In this document: positions 25,007-32,604 of the stretch, piece by piece | How positions within the stretch are numbered: position 1 is the first letter of the stretch | How the letters are laid out: every line of letters begins with the position of its first letter | Origin: Brachybacterium subflavum | GTDB lineage: Bacteria; Actinomycetota; Actinomycetes; Actinomycetales; Dermabacteraceae | DNA: 64,000 nucleotides | Direction of reading: 5' to 3' | NCBI RefSeq assembly: GCF_009299795.1 | Contig: NZ_VIGP01000001.1 | Span: 124,001-188,000 of the forward strand | Translations under genes and position numbers: made by a program | Notes under the pieces: model-generated | Databases searched by the model: none | The model's input: the letters and a program-made list of their open reading frames with translations, nothing else | Told to the model about the DNA's origin: nothing

Positions 25007-25906
25007 TCAGTCCATGCCCTGGGCGACGCGCTCCCGCACCGCCCGCACGGCCGTCGCATCGCCCGTGAGCTCGACGCTCTGCGCGCCCTCCTCGAGGACG
25101 TCGAGCGCGCGCTCCCTGCCCCACAGCCAGAGGTAGAGCGCAGGGGCGAGACCGCTCGCGACCGCGCGCGGCAGGGCGCCGACGGCGTCCGACGACTCGC
25201 CCCCGCCCCCGCCGCCCTGGCCCTCGCCGGGCAGCGGGCGGGCGAGCAGCTGCGAGAGCTCCTCGCCGTCGCGCGGGCGGGTACCGTGCCAGCGTGCGAT
25301 CTCGACCTCGATGCCCGCGCGTGTCCCGTCGTTCTGGCCATCGCGCACCTGCAGGGTGAGCACGGCGAGCGACTCGACCTCCGCCCACTCGGGGATCCAG
25401 TCCCAGCTCGCGGCCCACATCACGCCGACCGCGTGATCGATGCCATCGGTCGCGACGTCCTCGCTGATCGCGGTGACCGGCACGTTCGCGGTGAGCTGCG
25501 CGTCGACGCGATGCACGGTCGCCTCGTGCACCTGCATGCGCCGGGTGAAGCCCACGGTCTGGTCGGCGGGGAACCAGGACCAGCAGGTCTCGGCGCCGCC
25601 GCGCGTGGTGAGCTGGGCGAGGAGCGCGGCGGTCGCCTGCTCGCGCCGTTCGACGAGCTGGTTGCGGGCGCCGGGGCCCTCGGGACGCGGGGCCTTCGCG
25701 GCGTCGATCGCCTCGGCGTCGGCGTCGGTGAGGGCGCCGCTGCCCAGCACGCCGGCCCAGAACTCGTGCACCTCGGTGAGGTGCCACAGCAGGTCGACGG
25801 AGGTCCAGTCGGGACAGGTGGGAACGGGGGCGGAGGGGTCCGGTCCGCGCAGGGCGTCGGCGAAGCGCTCGGCCTCCTCGGCGATGAGGTCTGTGGCCTG
25901 AGTCAT
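25007..25906 (-). CDS. Maleylpyruvate isomerase-family mycothiol-dependent enzyme homologue, 299 aa
   Basis: The N-terminal DinB-like domain carries CPDWTSVDLLWHLTEVHEFW, typical of the actinobacterial mycothiol-dependent group; metal-binding histidines are expected in and after this segment. The C-terminal part (MDP-type domain) has VHRVDAQLTA and a Gly-rich linker. The family presumes mycothiol, which supports an actinobacterial host. TTCACT six bases before the ATG at 25906 is a possible -10. The actual reaction is unknown. Confidence 0.82.
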   Translation of the reverse strand: MTQATDLIAEEAERFADALRGPDPSAPVPTCPDWTSVDLLWHLTEVHEFWAGVLGSGALTDADAEAIDAAKAPRPEGPGARNQLVERREQATAALLAQLTTRGGAETCWSWFPADQTVGFTRRMQVHEATVHRVDAQLTANVPVTAISEDVATDGIDHAVGVMWAASWDWIPEWAEVESLAVLTLQVRDGQNDGTRAGIEVEIARWHGTRPRDGEELSQLLARPLPGEGQGGGGGGESSDAVGALPRAVASGLAPALYLWLWGRERALDVLEEGAQSVELTGDATAVRAVRERVAQGMD

Positions 25907-25976
25907 GCCACCAGTGAATCACTCCGCGGAACGGCGGGCAACGGAGATCCGGCCCGCCTCCCCGCGTGCCTGTCGA

Positions 25977-27338
25977 TCAGCTCTCGCGGAGCGAGTCGAG
26001 CGTGAGCAGGACGTTCGCTGCCGTCCAGGCGAGCGGTGCGACCGCGGCCGGTGAGCCGTCGGCGAGGACCTTCTCCGGCAGGGACCCGTCCGCCGTGCGG
26101 TGCTGATCGAGCCAGCCGAGCAGGTCGCGCGCGCCGTCGGCGTCCCCCGCGCGGGCGAGGCCGAGGGCGAGCAGGGACGTCGAGGGCGTCCAGCTGACCC
26201 CGTCGCGGCGCCACCGTGCACCGGGGGCGATGCCGCCCGCGGGACGTGCCAGGGATGTGCGCAGCGCGCGCAGCTGGTCGGCCCCGACGATGCCATGGCT
26301 GCCGGTCGCATCGAGGAAGGCGAGGGCGGAGTCGGCGCCGCCGCTGCGGGCTCGGCGCTGGAAGCCGTGAGGGCCGAAGGAGGTGACGAGGACGCGGCGG
26401 AAGGCCTCGGCCCCGTCCCTTACGGCTCCCTCCCCGTCGAGCCGCCCGGCGGCTTCGAGGCCCGCGAGGGTCGAGGCCATGATCCCGAGAGTCACCGCGC
26501 GCTCGCTGACCTCCCAGTAGTCGGGGGAGACCGGCGGCAGCAGGGTGCCGTGGTCGGTGGCGCGCAGCAGGGCGTCGCGACTGGTGGCGAGCAGGGGGCC
26601 GAGGCGACGGCGCGCCGACGCCCGGGCGCTCCCGGACCGCGTGCCGATCACCTCGGCGGCGGCCCAGAGAGCGAGGCCCGTGCCGTCGAACTGACGCGGG
26701 CGCTCGTCCGGGGCCTCGCCGGTGGTGGGGGAGTAGCGGGCCTCGAACCAGCCGTCGGCCGCCTGCAGCTCCTGCAGATGGGCGAGGTGGTCCAGGGCCG
26801 TGTCCACATGGCCGATGCGCGCGAGGGCGACCGCGCAGAAGGCGGTGTCGCGGGGCCAGATGAAGCGCCAGCTCCTCGACCAGCCGGCGACCGGGGCCGG
26901 CAGGCCGTCGCTGAGCGCCCACAGGTCCCAGACCGCGCTGCGCGCGAGTGCGGCGAAAGCGTCGGGAACCTCGGCGAGCCAGGTCGCGGCACCTTCCATG
27001 AATTCGTGGGCCCGGCGGGCGACGGGGGAGTCGGCGGGTGTCCCGGCGAGCAGCCGGGTGCCGGGCTCGAGGCGGGGTGAGGACGCGGCTGATCCGGCCG
27101 AGGGCGAGCCCGACGGCGGGGCGAGGAGGGTGCGCCGACCGTCTGCGTCGACGGCCACCGTGCTCGAGTACAGCGAGATCGTCGCGTTGCCCGGCAGATG
27201 CGCGCTGAGCAGGCGATGCGCCCCGGCCCCGAGTCCGCCGAGGGCGATCACGGCGCCCCCTGCGCCGAGGGTCTGCAGCGCGCGGCGGCGCGTGGGACGG
27301 GGTGTCGGGCTGTCCGGGAGCGCGGCGTCATGCGTCAT
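25977..27338 (-). CDS. Secreted glycoside hydrolase family 15-like (glucoamylase-type) protein, 453 aa
   Basis: A twin-arginine-type signal (TRRRALQTLGAGGAVIALGG, residues ~18-40) predicts Tat export. The (alpha/alpha)6-barrel features of GH15 follow: WRFIWPRDTAFCAVALA, LQAADGWFEARY, and YWEVSERAVTLG with a candidate catalytic Glu. Length is shorter than full glucoamylases because no N-terminal beta-sandwich domain is evident. GGAAGGGGG lies before the ATG at 27338, and TACTGT about 20 bases upstream could be the -10. Substrate is probably an alpha-glucan or similar (inference). Confidence 0.72.
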   Translation of the reverse strand: MTHDAALPDSPTPRPTRRRALQTLGAGGAVIALGGLGAGAHRLLSAHLPGNATISLYSSTVAVDADGRRTLLAPPSGSPSAGSAASSPRLEPGTRLLAGTPADSPVARRAHEFMEGAATWLAEVPDAFAALARSAVWDLWALSDGLPAPVAGWSRSWRFIWPRDTAFCAVALARIGHVDTALDHLAHLQELQAADGWFEARYSPTTGEAPDERPRQFDGTGLALWAAAEVIGTRSGSARASARRRLGPLLATSRDALLRATDHGTLLPPVSPDYWEVSERAVTLGIMASTLAGLEAAGRLDGEGAVRDGAEAFRRVLVTSFGPHGFQRRARSGGADSALAFLDATGSHGIVGADQLRALRTSLARPAGGIAPGARWRRDGVSWTPSTSLLALGLARAGDADGARDLLGWLDQHRTADGSLPEKVLADGSPAAVAPLAWTAANVLLTLDSLRES

Positions 27339-27456
27339 CGAGCCCCCTTCCCTGCTCGGGACAGTATGCCCGAGAGCCGTGGTCCGCGCGTGTCGAGAGG
27401 ACGGGGGATGTCCGCGGTCGGTGTCCGACGGACGTCGGGACGTACCGTAGGACCGC

Positions 27457-28140
27457 ATGGGCATCCGCGATCATCTCGACTCCCGCCTCGGCACCGCTGC
27501 GTCGCGGGCGATGCACGACCTGAACGCCCGGCACCCGTGGAGCCACAACGACCACTTCCACAGCTGGATCCTGCACGAGCTGCCGGAGCGTCGGCGCGCG
27601 GCGCTCGACGTCGGCTGCGGGCGCGGCGGGCTGCTCGCCGAGCTCGCGCCCTGGTTCGATCGCGTCGCAGGCATCGACCGCGACGCCGGGATGCGAGAGG
27701 CCGCCGCGCGGCGCACGGCGGACCTTCCGCAGGTGGACGTCCTGGACACGCGCCTCCAGGACCTCGAGGGGCCCTTCGACCTGATCACGATGATCGCGGT
27801 GCTGCATCACCTGGACCTCGAGCAGGCGCTGACTCGGGTGCGGGAACTCCTCGCACCCGGCGGACGCTTCCTCTGCGTCGGCCTCGCACCGCCCGTCTCG
27901 GTGCGCGACCACGCCTGGGACATGACGTCGATGGTGACGAATCCGCTGATCGGCGCCGTGAAGCACCCCTGGCCCGCGCGGCACGATCCTGACGTCGCGG
28001 CGCGGACCGCGATCCCGGTCAGGGACCCCAGCATCCCGCTCGACGAGCTCGTGCGCCGGGCCGCCCCGATCCTCCCGGGGCTGAGGGCGCGACGCCGCTT
28101 GGCCTTCCGCCACACCCTCGAATGGACCCGAACCGTGTGA
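27457..28140 (+). CDS. Class I SAM-dependent methyltransferase, 227 aa
   Basis: Methyltransferase fold with the SAM-binding motif LDVGCGRGGLLAEL, an acidic residue at the end of beta-2 (GIDRDAG), the motif DLITMIAVLHHLDLEQAL and LAPGGRFLCVG. The target is unknown. The ATG at 27457 lies eight bases after TACCGT with no ribosome site. It is divergent from the GH15-like gene. Confidence 0.86.
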   Translation: MGIRDHLDSRLGTAASRAMHDLNARHPWSHNDHFHSWILHELPERRRAALDVGCGRGGLLAELAPWFDRVAGIDRDAGMREAAARRTADLPQVDVLDTRLQDLEGPFDLITMIAVLHHLDLEQALTRVRELLAPGGRFLCVGLAPPVSVRDHAWDMTSMVTNPLIGAVKHPWPARHDPDVAARTAIPVRDPSIPLDELVRRAAPILPGLRARRRLAFRHTLEWTRTV

Positions 28141-28185
28141 ACCCTGTGCCATCGGGTCCTGCACCACGCGGCCGTGCCGCGGGCA

Positions 28186-28191
28186 TAGCCT
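28186..28191 (+). promoter_or_regulatory. -10 box of leaderless DoxX-like promoter
   Basis: TAGCCT six bases before ATG 28198, with no ribosome-binding site. Confidence 0.55.
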
Positions 28192-28197
28192 GGGGCG

Positions 28198-28581
28198 ATG
28201 AGCAACTCCTCGCGCACCCGCCGGTTCCTCACCGCCCTGCTCGCCGGGGCCGGGGTCATGCATTTCGCGAAGCCCGCGCCCTTCGACAGCATCGTGCCCC
28301 CCGCGCTGCCCGGCGGGGCGCGGGCCTACACCTACGCCTCGGGCGTCGCGGAGCTCGCGATCGCCGGGATGCTGGCGGCGCGCCCCACCCGGCGCCTGGG
28401 CGGGGCGGCGTCCGTCGCGCTGTTCGTGGCGGTGTTCCCCGCGAACGTGCAGATGGCGTGGGACTCCCGGCACGGATCCCCGGTGCGGAAGGCGATCGCC
28501 TACGGGCGCCTGCCCCTGCAGGGCGTGCTCATCGCCCAGGGGATCAGCGTCGCGCGGGACGGCGCTCCCGCATCGCGATGA
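28198..28581 (+). CDS. DoxX-like small membrane protein, 127 aa
   Basis: Four-helix membrane protein resembling the DoxX family: FLTALLAGAGVMHFAKPAPF, ASGVAELAIAGMLAARP, ASVALFVAVFPANVQMAW and a C-terminal helix. Its 3' end overlaps the convergent efflux-pump gene by 38 bases, so the last ~12 codons are read in both directions. Confidence 0.78.
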   Translation: MSNSSRTRRFLTALLAGAGVMHFAKPAPFDSIVPPALPGGARAYTYASGVAELAIAGMLAARPTRRLGGAASVALFVAVFPANVQMAWDSRHGSPVRKAIAYGRLPLQGVLIAQGISVARDGAPASR

Positions 28582-30079
28582 GCACCATCGCCGCGGCGGC
28601 CACCATCAGCACGACGCCCACTCCCGCCGTATAGGCGACGCCGGAGTCGAAGGCCTCCCTGGCCGAGTTCAGCAGCGCCTCGCCCGTCTCGCCGCCCATC
28701 GAGCGGGCCGCATCGGTCGCGCCGCCCAGGGTCTGCCCGGCGGCGTCGGCCGCTGCGCCGCTCAGTGCCGTCGGCACCTCGACATGCGCGCGGAAGGCCG
28801 CATTGAGGATCGAGCCGAGGATCGCGGTGCCCAGCACCGCACCGGTCTCGTAGGCGGTCTCCGAGATCGCGGACGCGGCGCCGGCCCTGCGGGCGGGCAC
28901 GGCACCGAGGATCTCGTCGTTCGAGATGGTCTCGGCGGTGCCGACGCCCGCACCGACCACGGCGAAGGCGAGCACGAGCGCCCCGTCGGACCCGGCCGTG
29001 CCGGTGACCAGCACGATCCCGTAGCCGACGGCGTTCATGAGCAGCCCCGCCGCCATCGCGTGCGCGGGCCGGACCCGCGGCACCACGCGCACCACGAGCA
29101 GTCCGGTCACGATCGTCACCACGAGCCCCGGCAGCAGGAGCAGACCGGCCTGCATGGGGGAGCGGCCGCTCACGAGCTGCAGGTGCTGGGAGAGGAAGTA
29201 CAGGAACCCGACCAGCGAGAACACGCTCAGCAGGTTCGCCGTGACCGAGGCGCTGAAGGCGGGGATGGTGAACAGGCGCACGTCGAGCATGGGCTCCTCG
29301 CGCGTGACCTGGCGGCGCACGAAGGCGACGCCCGCGAGGACCGCGACGCCCGCGGCGAGGACGACGGGGGTGGAGACGCCCGCGTCGGCCGCGGTCTTGA
29401 TCGCCCAGACGAACGGGGTCATGGTCGCCATCACCAGCACGATGCTCAGCGGGTCGACGGGCCCCGGCTGCGGGTCGCGCGACTCGGGGACGAGGATCGG
29501 TGCGAGCGCGAGCAGCGGCACCAGCATCGGCAGGGCCAGCAGGAACACGGAGCCCCACCAGAGGTGCTCGAGCAGGAAGCCGCCCAGGATCGGGCCGAGG
29601 GCCGCTCCCCCCGAGAACGCTGCGGCCCACAGGGCGATCGCGGTGCGGCGCTCGCGCGGGTCCTCGAAGATGTTGCGGATCAGCGAGAGCGTCGCGGGCA
29701 TGAGCATCGAGCCGAACAGGCCCATCGCCGCGCGCAGGCCGATGAGGGCGAGGGCGCTGGGTGCGAAGGCCGCGAGCGCGGAGACGGCCGCGAAGCCGGC
29801 GGCGCCGATCAGCAGCAGCCGGCGCCGGCCGATGCGGTCGCCGAGGCTCCCCATCGGCACCAGCAGGCCGGCCAGCAGCAGCGGATAGATGTCGACGATC
29901 CACAGCAGATCCGTGCCCGAGGGGCGCAGCGCCTCCGAGATCGAGGGCAGTGCGAAGGACAGCACGGTGTTGTCGACCGACACCAGCAGCACGGGGAGCA
30001 TCAGCACCGCGAGGGCGGCCCAGCGGCGCCGCGGCGAGGTCGACGTGCCGATCACCGGGATGGGGCTCGTGATGGTCAT
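28544..30079 (-). CDS. MFS multidrug efflux transporter, DHA2 (14-TM) family, 511 aa
   Basis: Proton-driven exporter of the EmrB/QacA/SmvA type. Seen: the DHA2 motif VSVDNTVLSFALPSI, motif A MGSLGDRIGRRRLLLIG, and motif C ALGPILGGFLLEHLWW. About 14 hydrophobic segments are countable. The divergent TetR gene and an operator within its own promoter indicate drug-inducible control. GGAGGA precedes the ATG. QacA-like pumps export cationic biocides; substrate is inferred only. Confidence 0.9.
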   Translation of the reverse strand: MTITSPIPVIGTSTSPRRRWAALAVLMLPVLLVSVDNTVLSFALPSISEALRPSGTDLLWIVDIYPLLLAGLLVPMGSLGDRIGRRRLLLIGAAGFAAVSALAAFAPSALALIGLRAAMGLFGSMLMPATLSLIRNIFEDPRERRTAIALWAAAFSGGAALGPILGGFLLEHLWWGSVFLLALPMLVPLLALAPILVPESRDPQPGPVDPLSIVLVMATMTPFVWAIKTAADAGVSTPVVLAAGVAVLAGVAFVRRQVTREEPMLDVRLFTIPAFSASVTANLLSVFSLVGFLYFLSQHLQLVSGRSPMQAGLLLLPGLVVTIVTGLLVVRVVPRVRPAHAMAAGLLMNAVGYGIVLVTGTAGSDGALVLAFAVVGAGVGTAETISNDEILGAVPARRAGAASAISETAYETGAVLGTAILGSILNAAFRAHVEVPTALSGAAADAAGQTLGGATDAARSMGGETGEALLNSAREAFDSGVAYTAGVGVVLMVAAAAMVLIAMRERRPARR

Positions 30080-30215
30080 GGTCTTCCTCCTTCGATGCGG
30101 TGGATGCGCGGGACGCGCTGGGTGTGCGGCCAGGTCTGGATGCCCGGGGCGCGGGATGGGGGCGGAAGCGGATGCGGGGCCGACGGGCGCGGAGCGCCTC
30201 GCGTCGACCCGTCCA

Positions 30216-30244
30216 AGACTAAACCGTCCAGACGGTACAGTAAA
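30216..30244 (-). promoter_or_regulatory. Efflux-pump promoter with TetR operator in the spacer
   Basis: On the minus strand, TTTACT (30244-30239) and TAGTCT (30221-30216) are separated by exactly 17 bases. The spacer contains the palindrome ACCGTCTGGACGGT (30223-30236). A repressor bound here would cover the promoter. The obvious candidate is the divergent TetR protein. Confidence 0.7.
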
Positions 30245-30267
30245 CAGCGGGGCCTATGGTGTGGGTC

Positions 30268-30807
30268 ATGTCCGCACGTGAAGACGTCCTCGACGCCCTC
30301 GAGCAGATCCTCATCCGCGACGGGGGGCGCGCCGCGACCCTCGACGCCGTCGCCGCCCAGGCAGGGGTCTCCAAGGGCGGGCTGCTCTACCACTTCGGCT
30401 CCCAGCGGGCCCTCGTGGAGGGTCTCGCCGAGCGGATGCGCGAGCGCGCCGCGCAGGATGTCGAGCTCATGGCCGAGGCGCCCGACGGACCCTCCGCCTA
30501 CTTCGTGCGCACCTCCGTCTTCGAGGACACACCCTTCGACCGCACGCTCGTGGCCGCGACCCGCCTCTCCGGCAGGGACGATGCGCCCGTGCACCAGGCC
30601 TTCGCCGACATGCGCGAGGGATGGCTCGCGCTGATCCGCGAGGAGGTCGGCGACGACGCCCGGGCCGAGGCGATCATGCTGATCGGCGACGGGCTCTACT
30701 ACAACGCCGTGCTCGATCCCGCCTTCCAGGCGGGTGACGTGGTGCGGGCGAAGGCCATGGAGGGGCTGCTCGGCGTGGTCGCGCAGCTGCGGGACGGCAG
30801 CGCGTGA
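30268..30807 (+). CDS. TetR-family transcriptional regulator, 179 aa
   Basis: N-terminal helix-turn-helix: ATLDAVAAQAGVSKGGLLYHF. The C-terminal ligand domain is TetR_C-like. It is divergent from the DHA2 pump and probably represses it and possibly itself. I chose ATG 30268 because TATGGT ends seven bases before it; a GTG four codons earlier is also in frame. Its last codons overlap the next small gene (GTGA). Confidence 0.85.
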   Translation: MSAREDVLDALEQILIRDGGRAATLDAVAAQAGVSKGGLLYHFGSQRALVEGLAERMRERAAQDVELMAEAPDGPSAYFVRTSVFEDTPFDRTLVAATRLSGRDDAPVHQAFADMREGWLALIREEVGDDARAEAIMLIGDGLYYNAVLDPAFQAGDVVRAKAMEGLLGVVAQLRDGSA

Positions 30808-31223
30808 GGGCGCGTCCGTGTGGTGAGCGCGGGGCCCGGGTGACGGCCGCCGAGCCGCCGGGAGCGGGCCGCCGGCACGGCGCCGCGCTGCTGCTGTCCT
30901 CGCTCGCGCTGGTCCTGCTGCTCGCCTCGACCTGGATCCTCGTTGCCGTCGCGCTGCAGGATGCGCCGGTCCCGCTCGTCTCCGCGGGCCGCAGCATCTT
31001 CGTCGTGATGGGGCTCGGCGTCCTCGCGGCCCTCGCCTCCCGCGGTCAGAGGGCCGACGGCGATCCGTCGTCCGCGGCGACGGCCGGCGATGGGCCTCGT
31101 CGTCATCTCGCGGACCCGCGCATCCGGCTGATCGGGGCCGCCGGACGACCTCAGGACTGCATGCCCTGCACCGAACTGAGGATCGCCTGGGCGGCGTCCT
31201 CGAGGGACTGGCTGCCGAAGTAG
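30804..31223 (+). CDS. Hypothetical small membrane protein, 139 aa
   Basis: Not recognised. Starts at GTG overlapping the regulator stop (GTGA); an in-frame GTG at 30840 is an alternative. Two hydrophobic segments are visible, AALLLSSLALVLLLASTWIL and SIFVVMGLGVLAALA, then a polar tail. The final 73 bases overlap the convergent sugar-binding protein gene. Coupling with the TetR gene suggests co-expression with the efflux circuit. Confidence 0.5.
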   Translation: MRARPCGERGARVTAAEPPGAGRRHGAALLLSSLALVLLLASTWILVAVALQDAPVPLVSAGRSIFVVMGLGVLAALASRGQRADGDPSSAATAGDGPRRHLADPRIRLIGAAGRPQDCMPCTELRIAWAASSRDWLPK

Positions 31224-32461
31224 TAGGCCTGCGACAGCCGGGTGAAGTCGTCGGAGAAGCCGACGCCGGAGGTGGGCGTGACCCGCGGGGTGGGGGCGAC
31301 CTCCTTCTGCATGTCCCGCGCGAAGTCCAGGCAGACGGTCTCGATCTCGTCGAGGTCCGGCTCGATCTCGTCCTGCACCTCGGGGAATCCCGTCACGCCG
31401 CGCTCGATCTTCAGCGCCTTGGCGGCGCCGGGGTCGGTGAGCAGGAAGTCCATGAGCACTCCCGCGTTCTGCGCCGATCGGGACCTCGAGGAGATCGACC
31501 AGTACATCGATGCCTTGTTCACCATGTGATGCCGGCCGCTGGTGAGGGCCGGCAGCCGCCACAGGGTCATATGCGCCTTGGACGACGTCTGGAACGTCTG
31601 GATCTGCGTGTGGAACTGCAGGTGGAATGCTGATCGGCCGGTGCCGAACAGGCCCTGCTCCACACCTGCAGCAGTGTCCTCGATCTGCGCCGAGACGGAG
31701 GGGACTGCTCCGGCGTCCACGAGCTTCTTCGAGTAGTCCAGGAAGGATGCGATCGTGTCCAGGCTGACCAGGGTCTCGTCCGACCGCGGGAACACCTGCT
31801 CGCCCGACTGGCGCGCCCACGCCGCGAGCTGGTCGCCGCCCTGTCCGAAGCCGTCCAGGCCCACGATGTCCCTGCCCTCCTCGGCCGCCCACTCGCTGAT
31901 CCCGGCGGCGGTCCGCTGGAGGTCATCCCACGTCCACGAGGTGTCATGGGGTGCGTCGACCCCCGACTCCTCGAGGATGTCGGAGTTCACCCCGACCGAC
32001 AGGATGCCCGTGCCCAGAGGCGCGCCGACGAGCGTGCCGTTCTCGAGGCGGCCCGTATCCAGCAGGCTCTTCTCCATGCCGGAGAGATCCAGGACGTCCC
32101 CGAGCGTCTCCAGGTCGAGCAGGGCGCCGCGGGTCCCGTAGGAGTCGATGTACTTCTCGTCCATCTGCAGGAGGTCCGGCATGCTCCCGCCCGAGGTCTG
32201 GGTCGCGAGCTTGTCCCAGTACCCGGTCCACTCGCTGTACTCGGGCGTGACCGTGATGCCGCTGTGGGAGCCCTTGAAGAGGTCGAACGCCTGCTGCGTC
32301 AGCTCATGGCGCAGATCGCCGCCCCACCAGTAGGTGCGCACCGTGTCCGGATCGCTGTTCGACCTCGACGGGAGGTTCGGGCCGCAGGCGCTCAAAGCCG
32401 ATGCCGAGCCCAGGGAGCCCAGGAAGGCCAGGACGAGCAGGGTCTGGCGGCGGCTGAGCAT
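31151..32461 (-). CDS. Sugar ABC transporter substrate-binding lipoprotein, 436 aa
   Basis: Extracytoplasmic solute-binding protein of the sugar (MalE-like) family. A signal peptide ends in the lipobox LSAC with Cys26 for lipidation. The body carries the typical pattern TVRTYWWGGDL, then ITVTPEYSEWTGYWDKLATQ and MPDLLQMDEKY. CGGAG precedes the ATG at 32461. No permease or ATPase gene adjoins it, so it is an orphan; it may feed a permease elsewhere. Confidence 0.85.
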   Translation of the reverse strand: MLSRRQTLLVLAFLGSLGSASALSACGPNLPSRSNSDPDTVRTYWWGGDLRHELTQQAFDLFKGSHSGITVTPEYSEWTGYWDKLATQTSGGSMPDLLQMDEKYIDSYGTRGALLDLETLGDVLDLSGMEKSLLDTGRLENGTLVGAPLGTGILSVGVNSDILEESGVDAPHDTSWTWDDLQRTAAGISEWAAEEGRDIVGLDGFGQGGDQLAAWARQSGEQVFPRSDETLVSLDTIASFLDYSKKLVDAGAVPSVSAQIEDTAAGVEQGLFGTGRSAFHLQFHTQIQTFQTSSKAHMTLWRLPALTSGRHHMVNKASMYWSISSRSRSAQNAGVLMDFLLTDPGAAKALKIERGVTGFPEVQDEIEPDLDEIETVCLDFARDMQKEVAPTPRVTPTSGVGFSDDFTRLSQAYYFGSQSLEDAAQAILSSVQGMQS

Positions 32462-32604
32462 GCGGGGCTCCGTTCCGAAGATGTCGCTGCCGGCGGCGGT
32501 GCCGGAGTCGTCTCGATCATGCGGCGCCCGTCGTGGCGGACCCGCGGGTGAGGAGCCGTCGGCGCGTCCTCATGGGACGAGCATGGTCGTCGGCCCGCGC
32601 ATCA

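Noticed and set aside
32462-32604. Small gene between the sugar-binding protein and the metal ATPase
   Set aside because: Short frames exist, but none has a ribosome site, leaderless promoter pattern or recognisable product.
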